From contig JABXIQ010000002.1 of the NCBI GenBank assembly GCA_013373015.1, positions 62,001 to 126,000 of the forward strand: a stretch of 64,000 bases of DNA, written 5' to 3'. Positions 28,149 to 35,696 of the stretch are shown one piece after another (the first letter of the stretch is position 1; the number at the start of each line of letters is the position of its first letter). A program made the translations under genes and the position numbers. This stretch comes from Kangiellaceae bacterium. Lineage in GTDB: Bacteria > Pseudomonadota > Gammaproteobacteria > Enterobacterales > Kangiellaceae. The notes under the pieces are model-generated. The model was not told the origin of the DNA and did no database searches. It was given only the letters and a program-made list of their open reading frames with translations.

Positions 28149-29846
28149 CTAATCCTGCGTAATTCTGTTGATTTCAGCTAAACTCGTGAGTCCAGCTTTC
28201 ACTTTATTCAAACCAGCCCTTCTTAGGTTTGGAACACCTTCTTTTTCGGCTTGATCGGCAATATCTATTGCATTGCCTCCTTCCATTATGATTCTTCCTG
28301 TAGCTTCTGAAATGGGCATTACTTGAAAAACACCTACCCGCCCTTTATAGCCCATTGTACATTTATCGCAACCAATTGGATCGTAAATTGTGAGATCGCT
28401 CAATTCTTCCTCTGTAAAACCTTCTTCTAACAGAGCTTCTTTTGGAAGGTCAGCTGGTTTTTTGCAGTGCTCACATAGTCTTCTGGCTAGGCGCTGAGCG
28501 ACAACTAGGTTGACTGTTGTGGCTATATTAAAAGGGGCAACCCCCATATTAACTAAACGTGTTAATGTTTCTGGAGCCGAATTAGTGTGTAGTGTTGATA
28601 AAACTAAGTGACCTGTTTGAGCGGCTTTAATTCCTATTTCAGCCGTTTCTAAGTCACGGATCTCACCCACTAACACAATATCAGGATCTTGACGTAAAAA
28701 AGCTCGTAAGGCAGAAGCAAATGTGAGTCCGGCTTTCAGATTAACATTAACCTGATTTATCCCTTCCAAATTGATTTCTACAGGATCTTCGGCTGTTGAT
28801 ATATTGATATGTTCTTCATTCAAAATATTTACGCCAGTATATAACGTTACCGTTTTACCAGACCCCGTGGGGCCAGTAACAAGAACCATTCCTTGAGGCT
28901 TCTGAATAGCATTCATAAAGTCTTTTTTTTGCCTGGCTTCAAAGCCTAACGCATCAACCCCAATTTGCGCGCTAGTGGGATCTAGTATACGCATAACTAT
29001 CTTTTCACCAAATAATGTTGGTAAGGTGTTAACACGAAAATCAATAGCTTTTGTTTTGGAAATTTTAAGTTTTACACGACCATCTTGAGGAACTCTACGC
29101 TCAGAAATATCAAGTCCTGACAATACTTTTAAGCGTGCAGATATTCTATTTGCAAGCTGAATTGGAGGTGATGCTACTTCATGAAGCATACCGTCTATAC
29201 GAAACCTAACTCTATATTTTCGTTCATAGGGCTCAAAGTGTAAATCCGAAGCGCCTTTACGAATGGCATCAACCAGCATCTTTTTAACGAACTTTACAAC
29301 AGGCGCATCATCAGCAGAGTTGTCTCCACCCACATCATTTTGTTCATCTTCATCAATGGCATCGAGATCAATGTTATCAAGATCAGCATCATCAAAATCA
29401 GAAAGTGACTCGTTTTCCTTATCTTCAATAATTTTGTCGATTAAATTATCAAGCTTTGAGCTCTCAACTAAGAGTCCTTCTACAGAGTGACCTGTTTGGA
29501 AGCGGACTTCTTCAAGAGCTTTTAAGTTTGTTGAGTCAGTAAGGCCAACGAATAAGCGATTACCTCTTTGAAAGAGTGGCAATACCCTATGTTTTCGCAT
29601 TAACTTAACGTCGATAGTATCAGAAGGAAGAGAGTGAACTGATATTGCATTAAGATCAAACAACGGTGAGCCAAAGGCAATACTTTGCACCTTTGATAAT
29701 GCTGAACTATCTAGCCATGAGGCTGAAACCAACCAATCAACTAACGGCTGAGCTTCTTTTTCAGCATTTTTGACGGCCTCTTTCATCTTATCTTCTGAAA
29801 GAAGGCCATTTGATACAATAAGATAGGGTAAACCAGTAAGTTTCAT
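28149..29846 (-). CDS. pilB: Type IV pilus assembly ATPase PilB
   Basis: PilB is the hexameric extension ATPase. The 565 residues contain the N-terminal GspE_N domain, an acidic linker (about residues 150-175), Walker A VTGPTGSGKTVTLYTG (about residues 320-335), the Asp box AEDPVE, Walker B-region DPDIVLVGEIRDLETAE and the His box LSTLHTNSAPETLTRL. A tetracysteine zinc motif is present (CEHC...CDKC). No Shine-Dalgarno precedes the ATG; instead a perfect AT-rich hairpin ends on the start codon. Confidence 0.96.
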   Translation of the reverse strand: MKLTGLPYLIVSNGLLSEDKMKEAVKNAEKEAQPLVDWLVSASWLDSSALSKVQSIAFGSPLFDLNAISVHSLPSDTIDVKLMRKHRVLPLFQRGNRLFVGLTDSTNLKALEEVRFQTGHSVEGLLVESSKLDNLIDKIIEDKENESLSDFDDADLDNIDLDAIDEDEQNDVGGDNSADDAPVVKFVKKMLVDAIRKGASDLHFEPYERKYRVRFRIDGMLHEVASPPIQLANRISARLKVLSGLDISERRVPQDGRVKLKISKTKAIDFRVNTLPTLFGEKIVMRILDPTSAQIGVDALGFEARQKKDFMNAIQKPQGMVLVTGPTGSGKTVTLYTGVNILNEEHINISTAEDPVEINLEGINQVNVNLKAGLTFASALRAFLRQDPDIVLVGEIRDLETAEIGIKAAQTGHLVLSTLHTNSAPETLTRLVNMGVAPFNIATTVNLVVAQRLARRLCEHCKKPADLPKEALLEEGFTEEELSDLTIYDPIGCDKCTMGYKGRVGVFQVMPISEATGRIIMEGGNAIDIADQAEKEGVPNLRRAGLNKVKAGLTSLAEINRITQD

Positions 29847-29878
29847 ATTAAGTATATTTAATAGAATATACTTAATAT
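29845..29878 (-). promoter_or_regulatory. Perfect 14-bp-arm hairpin ending on the pilB start codon
   Basis: ATATTAAGTATATT (29845-29858), loop TAATAG, AATATACTTAATAT (29865-29878). On the minus strand the AU of the pilB AUG are the last paired bases. The stem would hide the initiation region, and no purine-rich ribosome site is visible around it. Confidence 0.65.
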
Positions 29879-29885
29879 CATATCG

Positions 29886-31595
29886 CTAAATGTTTAATTT
29901 TCCAGTCTTTTCAACATCATTTAGCCATTTTTTAAACAAATCATGCCCTGGGTAAAGGTAATTCATCCTCTCTAATATACTTTTCAACTCTTTTTTCTGT
30001 CCAGTACAGTCATAGGCTAGGGCTAAGTAGTAGAAATAACGACGATAATAAGTATGTTCCAACTGTTGAGTTGCCCAGTTAGTATAAGGTTGGCAGCTTT
30101 GTGGGCGATTTTGCTCTCTTCCATAATCAACGTGCGCCGCATATTGATAAAAATCAATGCGATTTTTCCAAACCAGCGGATTGACGATTTGATTTAAGTA
30201 TTTTGTGGTTGTGGGGGAAGATGTTAGATATGTTCTAACTTGATGAATCGTATGTAGGTTAGTGAAGAAAAAAATACTTGAGGAAAAAGCTATAATAATT
30301 GTAAAAAAACTGAAAGGGATTTGGGCTTTGAATTTAACTTTATTACAACGTATGTTTTGAGACATACATGAAATAAAAACTATCACTATAAATACTAAAG
30401 TAGCAGATGAATAATAAGGTATATCGGTCATACCAATAAATATAAATGGTATAAGAAAAATTAAAAAGGGTAAGCTCTGCGCGTACGTTTCTCTTATGAA
30501 AAGCAAATACCATACACCAAAAATTATAAACGCTAGCAAACAAATAATGCCGCCTTCAACCCACCAGAAAAGGAGTTCATTGTGAGGATGTGTTATGTTT
30601 TTTTCTATCGCTTTTGCAACTTTGAGTTTATCGGAAGCAACCATTGCACTGTATTTATCAAGAACTTTTTTGGGATACATTCCATAGCCTATACCTAAAA
30701 GAGGATTTTCTTTTATAAGCTCTAATGTTACGGTATAAGTTTCTACTCGTTGATTTGCTGAAAATACTTCTCTTTCTTCTGAGTTAGTTTGTTGCTTTAT
30801 AGCATAACTAATAACTATACCCACGAGCAGTATAAAAGTAGCAATAATAAATTTGACAGTATGCTTTCTTTTATTTTTGTTGATATAAATATGCAACAAC
30901 CAAAATATAACTGAAAAAACTAGTGCTAGAAAACCAATTCTAGAGCCAGTGAAGCCAAAACTTAATCCGAATAAAAATATTAAAAAATAGGCAATCAGGT
31001 AGAAGTTATTATTGTATCTTTTCAGATCTTTTTCATCATCGTTAGCCTGCAGGTAATATACCAGTGAAAAGCCTGCTACCATAAATATTGATTGGATATT
31101 AGGTTGTAAAATAGAGCCTTCACTAGCTCTTGTAAGTGATTCCATCATTGTGTAAGCAGAATACACCTGTGCGAGACCAATTACCGTTTCAATTACAAAG
31201 TATGCGATTACTAATATTAGCAACAAGCGCTTGTCTTTAGAGCTAAAATTAAATTGGGTAAGTGAAAATAGCAATAGCAACAAGCCTATAAGGCCAGCCA
31301 CTCTGCCCGCATAAATATCGACATTGGTTTCAGATTGATATAGTAAAGGTAATAATAAGAATAATACAAAAAGGCTTGCAGCTTTAACAATTGGATTTGC
31401 TAGTATAAATTTATTTTGATGTATTTTGTAAAAACCAAGAGCGATCAATATTGAAATAAAAAACCAAACAAGATTATTGATCGGCAAATCTAAACCAAAA
31501 CCTCCCGGTGACTTTTGCCAATAAATTGGACTGATAAGTAACAAAGCTGCAATAACTAATATTGCCAGTGTATTTAGAGATAGATATTTTTGCAT
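29886..31595 (-). CDS. PglL/TfpO-like O-oligosaccharyltransferase (Wzy_C family), probable pilin glycosylation enzyme
   Basis: The 569-residue protein is polytopic, with about 12 hydrophobic segments in the first 440 residues and a soluble C-terminal tail of about 110. The Wzy_C/PglL hallmark HPHNELLFWWVEGG is present near residue 335, preceded by the periplasmic loop NPLLGIGYGMYP. Such enzymes transfer lipid-linked glycan to protein serine/threonine or ligate O-antigen. The place directly after pilA, within the pilus block, favours pilin as acceptor. Start ATG 31595 is preferred over the TTG at 31613. Its base use is more AT-rich than its neighbours. Confidence 0.8.
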   Translation of the reverse strand: MQKYLSLNTLAILVIAALLLISPIYWQKSPGGFGLDLPINNLVWFFISILIALGFYKIHQNKFILANPIVKAASLFVLFLLLPLLYQSETNVDIYAGRVAGLIGLLLLLFSLTQFNFSSKDKRLLLILVIAYFVIETVIGLAQVYSAYTMMESLTRASEGSILQPNIQSIFMVAGFSLVYYLQANDDEKDLKRYNNNFYLIAYFLIFLFGLSFGFTGSRIGFLALVFSVIFWLLHIYINKNKRKHTVKFIIATFILLVGIVISYAIKQQTNSEEREVFSANQRVETYTVTLELIKENPLLGIGYGMYPKKVLDKYSAMVASDKLKVAKAIEKNITHPHNELLFWWVEGGIICLLAFIIFGVWYLLFIRETYAQSLPFLIFLIPFIFIGMTDIPYYSSATLVFIVIVFISCMSQNIRCNKVKFKAQIPFSFFTIIIAFSSSIFFFTNLHTIHQVRTYLTSSPTTTKYLNQIVNPLVWKNRIDFYQYAAHVDYGREQNRPQSCQPYTNWATQQLEHTYYRRYFYYLALAYDCTGQKKELKSILERMNYLYPGHDLFKKWLNDVEKTGKLNI

Positions 31596-31611
31596 AATTC
31601 TTTTATATGGC

Positions 31612-31639
31612 AAAAAAAAGCGAGCTATAGCTCGCTTTT
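31612..31639 (-). terminator. Terminator after pilA
   Basis: On the minus strand, AAAAGCGAGC, TATA, GCTCGCTTTT (31639-31616) runs into eight T residues (to 31612). It lies between the pilA stop and the oligosaccharyltransferase start, giving an abundant monocistronic pilA transcript and limited readthrough. Confidence 0.85.
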
Positions 31640-31656
31640 AAATTAAAGAAGTAGTA

Positions 31657-32121
31657 TTAACCTCTGCAAGAACCTGGACGGTATTTTGCATCAATTGAGC
31701 CAGCACATCTCCACTCATAAATTGTTAAAGGCATATTTGCAGGATCTGCTGCATTGGTTCCATCTTCATATGGAGTTAATGTAATTGTATCACCATCATT
31801 AACGCCACCATCAATATTTCTTGCCTCTACTGTAACAACTCCATTGGCGTCAGTTGCAATAGAATTTACATATTTACTCTGACCCGTCGCAGAAGTTACT
31901 TCACAGCCCCAATTGTTAGCACCTGGTGATGTTGACGCCGATTGGTATACTTCAGTGATAGTTGTACGACAAGCAGAAGCTGCCAAAATAACTTCAGATA
32001 CTTTTGAGCGAGTGGTATAGCTTTGGTAAGCTGGTAAAGCTACCGCTGCCAAAATACCGATAATCGCGATTACGATCATCAATTCGATAAGGGTGAAACC
32101 CGCCTGTTTTTTAGTTTGCAT
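31657..32121 (-). CDS. pilA: Type IV major pilin PilA
   Basis: PilA is the main subunit of the pilus fibre. The 154-residue precursor has a short 7-residue leader MQTKKQAG, cleaved by PilD before phenylalanine, and the classic hydrophobic N-terminal helix [20 protein letters not shown] with the glutamate at +5. The globular domain has a C-terminal disulfide pair (CAGSI...GSCRG). A strong TAGGAGAGAG ribosome site precedes ATG. A terminator follows directly. Serine and threonine are frequent, which would suit O-glycosylation by the neighbouring PglL-like enzyme; that link is inference. Confidence 0.96.
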   Translation of the reverse strand: MQTKKQAGFTLIELMIVIAIIGILAAVALPAYQSYTTRSKVSEVILAASACRTTITEVYQSASTSPGANNWGCEVTSATGQSKYVNSIATDANGVVTVEARNIDGGVNDGDTITLTPYEDGTNAADPANMPLTIYEWRCAGSIDAKYRPGSCRG

Positions 32122-32599
32122 AAGACTCTCTCCTAGGAAAATTAAATGTTTGCAAAATATAAAAATTTATTCACACAGAATTTGTCAGCTTTGATTGAGC
32201 TTCGATCACAAGCTGTTTGAGGGCATCAAAACCAACAAAAACGTTGTGAACAAATTCTGTAACTTAATGTTAGGAGTGTTTTTGGGTTTGATCAAGTAGA
32301 AAGATTAAATAACTGTAAAAAAAACCGACACATAATAAAAACAATAGCTTAGGATGGGTTGTGATGCAAATATGCAAAAAAATGTTAAATTTTCGAGCTC
32401 AAAATTGAGCTGTTTAGTGCTTAAAGTGACAAAAAGTGTCACTTTTGATTGTTTCTTACTATATGCTGTGAGTTGTTCATTGTACAAATCGATACAAAAA
32501 GAGTGTTTTTAAGTGAAATATTGAATTTATCAATAACTTAAAGTCCTCAAGCACCTCAAAAATGTTTCATTAACTTACACATGCCTCTCACATAAACCG
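32122..32599 (-). other. pilA upstream region (478 bp), rich in inverted repeats
   Basis: No gene is seen. The region between nadC and pilA holds an 11-bp inverted pair 32175-32185 / 32250-32260, a palindrome AGCTCAAAATTGAGCT (32396-32411), and a hairpin AAAGTGACA-AAAAG-TGTCACTTT (32423-32445). I looked for a sigma54 -24/-12 element (GG-N10-GC) on the minus strand, as is usual for pilA, and did not find a convincing one. Confidence 0.55.
32423..32445. promoter_or_regulatory. Perfect 9-bp dyad upstream of pilA
   Basis: AAAGTGACA and TGTCACTTT flank the 5-nt spacer AAAAG. The stem has no adjacent U-run on the minus strand, so it looks more like a protein-binding dyad or an mRNA 3'-end hairpin for nadC than an intrinsic terminator. 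Confidence 0.4.
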
Positions 32600-33508
32600 C
32601 TACATATCCAATCGTAACGATAAATCTACAGCTCTAACGTGTTTTGTCAAAGCACCCACAGATATGAAATCGACTCCTGTTTCAGCAATATCATGCAGTG
32701 TTTCAAGGGTGACATTACCAGAGGCTTCAATTTTCGCACTATTAGCATGGGCTTGGTTGATTTCAACACCTGTTTTCATGTCTTCAATTGAAAAGTTATC
32801 CAGCATAATCACGTCTGCACCAGCTTTTAGGGCTTGATCGAGCTGGGCAAAGCTCTCAACTTCAACTTCGACTAGGATTTCTGGGTAGAGCTGACGAGCA
32901 TTTTGTACTGCAGATTCAATCGAATCGGCTGAGTCAATATGGTTTTCTTTAATTAAGAAAGCGTCAAACAAACCTATCCGGTGGTTTTTGCCGCCGCCGC
33001 AATAAACGGCATATTTTTGTGCCAACCGCAGCATGGGTATGGTTTTACGGGTATCCAGCAACTTGGTATTGGTGCCTTTTAGCTCGGCAACATAGCGCGA
33101 GGTAATGGTCGCTGTGCCAGATAGAGTTTGCAGGAAGTTCATGGCTGTGCGCTCGGCGGTCAAAATATTGCGCGCATTCCCTTTGACGTAGCACAACACA
33201 TCATTGGGCTTCACTTTATCGCCATCTTTAACGTGCCATTGCAATTCAATACTCGGATCAATGGTGTTAAATACTCGGGTAAACCATTCGATGCCACAAA
33301 TCACCGCGTCTTCACGGGTGATCAATTTGCCGTCGGCGATTCTGTCTGCATCAATTAATTGTGCGGTAACGTCCACTCCTTCAATCCCTAAGCCATAGCT
33401 TTTGCCCAAATCTTCGTGCAAAGCCATATCGATTTGGCGATCAATTTCTTTTAGCAGCTGTTGGCTGTAAGGCGTTTCAATTAGCGAGTGATTCAAAACC
33501 TGATTCAT
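32600..33508 (-). CDS. nadC: Nicotinate-nucleotide pyrophosphorylase (carboxylating) NadC
   Basis: NadC converts quinolinate and PRPP to nicotinate mononucleotide in de novo NAD synthesis. The 302 residues (E. coli 297) show ALHEDLG near the start, TAERTAMNFLQTLSGTAT, the TRKTIPMLRLAQKYAV phosphoribosyl-site segment, GGGKNHRIGLFDAFLIKENH (residues about 180-199) and the C-terminal EASGNVTLE and ISVGALTKHV. It is divergent from ampD, the arrangement seen in Pseudomonas and E. coli. Confidence 0.96.
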   Translation of the reverse strand: MNQVLNHSLIETPYSQQLLKEIDRQIDMALHEDLGKSYGLGIEGVDVTAQLIDADRIADGKLITREDAVICGIEWFTRVFNTIDPSIELQWHVKDGDKVKPNDVLCYVKGNARNILTAERTAMNFLQTLSGTATITSRYVAELKGTNTKLLDTRKTIPMLRLAQKYAVYCGGGKNHRIGLFDAFLIKENHIDSADSIESAVQNARQLYPEILVEVEVESFAQLDQALKAGADVIMLDNFSIEDMKTGVEINQAHANSAKIEASGNVTLETLHDIAETGVDFISVGALTKHVRAVDLSLRLDM

Positions 33509-33745
33509 AGTGTGTGGCTTCCATTGACGTTTTCTTATTCAGTGCGATTTGTTCGGCTTACTGGTTTAGAGTTTCTTTTCAGCCGCAATTTCTTATAAGC
33601 TATAAGCATATCATTTGTCAGCCATTGTAATCAGTCTGATGAAAAGAATAAATATGTTCCGAGAAAAACATAGTAAGTTACAAATCCAGTAGCATAGCTA
33701 GGGGTTTGGATTACCCATAACTTTATGAAAAATAAGTAGAATATA

Positions 33746-34342
33746 ATGAATTTAGCTTCTCTTATAGATGTTGCACAACATTATTGCCTAAACCAACAAA
33801 CGGGTTTGATCGAGCAAGCGCGTCAAGTTGTCAGTCCTTTTTATGACGAGCGGCTGGATGAGCAAGGCTGTCCCTGTTCGGTTAGTTTATTGGTGATCCA
33901 TAATATCAGTTTGCCGCCTCATCAGTTTGGCGGTCCCTATATTGATCAACTTTTCACAGGTTCTTTAGATCCAAATGAGCACGAATATTTCAAAGAAATC
34001 AGTGGTTTGCGAGTTTCCAGTCATTTGCTAATTCGCCGCGATGGTGAGTTAGTGCAGTATGTTCCATTGCACCAGAGAGCGTGGCACGCGGGTGTTTCAA
34101 GTTTTCAAGGGCGTGAAAAATGTAATGATTTTGCTATTGGCATTGAATTAGAAGGTGCTGATGATGTGCCTTATGAGCCTGTTCAATATCAAGTCTTAGC
34201 GCAAGTGACTAAGCTCATTCAAAAAGCGTATCCTGAGATCAATGAAGAGCGCATCACTGGCCATTCGGACATAGCGCCTGGCCGTAAAACCGATCCTGGA
34301 GCTGCTTTTGATTGGCAAGCTTATCGTCAATTATTAGCCTAG
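33746..34342 (+). CDS. ampD: 1,6-anhydro-N-acetylmuramyl-L-alanine amidase AmpD
   Basis: AmpD cleaves the peptide from anhydro-muropeptides during cell-wall recycling, and thereby lowers the inducer level for beta-lactamase. The 198-residue cytoplasmic protein has zinc ligands in VIHNISLPPHQFGG, in the AWHAGVSSFQGREKCN segment and in TGHSDIAPGRKTDPG. It is about 15 residues longer at the N-terminus than E. coli AmpD (183). No ribosome site is seen before ATG 33746, so a later start cannot be excluded. Confidence 0.93.
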   Translation: MNLASLIDVAQHYCLNQQTGLIEQARQVVSPFYDERLDEQGCPCSVSLLVIHNISLPPHQFGGPYIDQLFTGSLDPNEHEYFKEISGLRVSSHLLIRRDGELVQYVPLHQRAWHAGVSSFQGREKCNDFAIGIELEGADDVPYEPVQYQVLAQVTKLIQKAYPEINEERITGHSDIAPGRKTDPGAAFDWQAYRQLLA

Positions 34343-34508
34343 TCGTAGGTAATAGAGGGCATAATAGGGTGATTGTTAATAAAAGTTTCAATTCCAACTT
34401 TTTGAGATTGGCTGTTACAATTTATCAAAGCAAACATGCAAACCAATTGCTATAGTAGCTCTATTAATAGGTCGGTTTGTTGATATAAATAACTAAAGGG
34501 TAGTCATC

Positions 34509-35495
34509 ATGGCTTTGTTAACATTAATCATTGCCTTACTCATCGAGCGTCATTACCACAAAACCCATCGTCGCGAAGGTATTGCCAGTAATGCTGAAAA
34601 CGGACAGGTGGCGGATAAACTGTATTCTAACCCGCGTACCAAACTGAGTAGTGATAATTGGTTTATCAATTATCAGCTACAAGTCAACAAGCTTTTATCT
34701 GAGCAAAGCTGGTTTAGCGGCTGGGTTAAAGAGTTTGCGCTAGTTATTTTGCCCGCAATCTTGGTATATATCGCTTTTGAGTCTTTTGATCATGGGTTTA
34801 TTGGTTCCTTGATCATGTTAGCTTTTGCAGTATTGGTATTAGTGCATTGTCTAGGGCCTGAAACGCCTCGCAGCAGCTTACGTCAATACTTTGATGATGT
34901 GCGCAATCAAGATGAGCAGGGAGCCTATCAACGTGCCAAAGCATTCAGTGGGCAAGAGGCTGATGATTGGGAAGGCACGCAGGCCAACGTCAGCCGTGCA
35001 ATCTTTCGCGAAACCCAAATCCGTTATTTTGCAGTAGTCATTTGGTTTGCATTTTTTGGTCCAGCAGGCGCATTGCTCTATCGCTTAATGAACTGGTATT
35101 CGCGTCAGCATGAGCTTGGTGTGTTAGGCCGAAATCTCAAGGCTATTTTAGAATGGATTCCAGCTCGGATCAGCGCGATTGCCTATTTGCTTGCTGGTGA
35201 TATGGCTAATGGGATCAGCGTTATTAAGCGTAAGTTGTTCGATTTTGAGGTTGAAGGCTTGGCTTTGGTTGAGCAAACAGGGGTTGCTTCAATGGGTGCT
35301 TTTATGGAGGAAGTGCGTGAAGAAGCCCAAGAACAAAGCCAAGAAGAGACCGAAACAGGCGTTGTTGCTCCCGCAGCAGATCTTGGCTTATCCGTTGATG
35401 GTAATCGTTGTGCCTTAAAGCTTTCAGAGCGAACAGGGGTTATTCTATTTGCTTTTGTGGCAATCGTTTCTTTATTGGGGTGGAGTTTTGTTTAG
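34509..35495 (+). CDS. ampE: Regulatory signalling modulator AmpE
   Basis: AmpE is an inner-membrane protein of uncertain biochemical role encoded with ampD. The 328-residue product starts MALLTLIIALLIERHY, as in the family, and has the SLRQYFDDVR and REAxxRxFAVVxWFxFFGPAGALLYRL-type segments (here FRETQIRYFAVVIWFAFFGP). Membrane segments are near residues 1-12, 75-110, 175-195 and 305-325. It is longer than the E. coli protein (284), owing mainly to an acidic E/Q-rich insert near residues 265-285. AAAGGG precedes the ATG. A terminator follows. Confidence 0.9.
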   Translation: MALLTLIIALLIERHYHKTHRREGIASNAENGQVADKLYSNPRTKLSSDNWFINYQLQVNKLLSEQSWFSGWVKEFALVILPAILVYIAFESFDHGFIGSLIMLAFAVLVLVHCLGPETPRSSLRQYFDDVRNQDEQGAYQRAKAFSGQEADDWEGTQANVSRAIFRETQIRYFAVVIWFAFFGPAGALLYRLMNWYSRQHELGVLGRNLKAILEWIPARISAIAYLLAGDMANGISVIKRKLFDFEVEGLALVEQTGVASMGAFMEEVREEAQEQSQEETETGVVAPAADLGLSVDGNRCALKLSERTGVILFAFVAIVSLLGWSFV

Positions 35496-35572
35496 TTTTG
35501 ATGGTTAACAGGTGTTAATTAAATTTAGTTGAAAACCACAACTCTGACCTCAATCAAATAAATATTATTGTG

Positions 35573-35605
35573 AAGCGCAAAATGTATCTTTTTTGCGCTT
35601 TTTTG
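35573..35605 (+). terminator. Rho-independent terminator after ampE
   Basis: AAGCGCAAAA (35573-35582), loop TGTATCTT, TTTTGCGCTT (35591-35600), then TTTTG. It ends the ampDE unit and isolates aceE. Confidence 0.75.
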
Positions 35606-35696
35606 TCTATTATGTTGCCTTTCGAAAATTTACTGCAATTACTTAACTTCTGTTAATTAATTGTTGGCGAATAAACTTATAAGAAAAGGCAACTTT

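Noticed and set aside
32122-32599. Sigma54 promoter upstream of pilA
   Set aside because: No GG-N10-GC element with TGGCA/TTGC context could be found by reading the minus strand.
33742-33747. TATAAT immediately before the ampD start codon
   Set aside because: It overlaps the ATG itself and has no -35 at proper distance; a leaderless ampD transcript is not otherwise supported.
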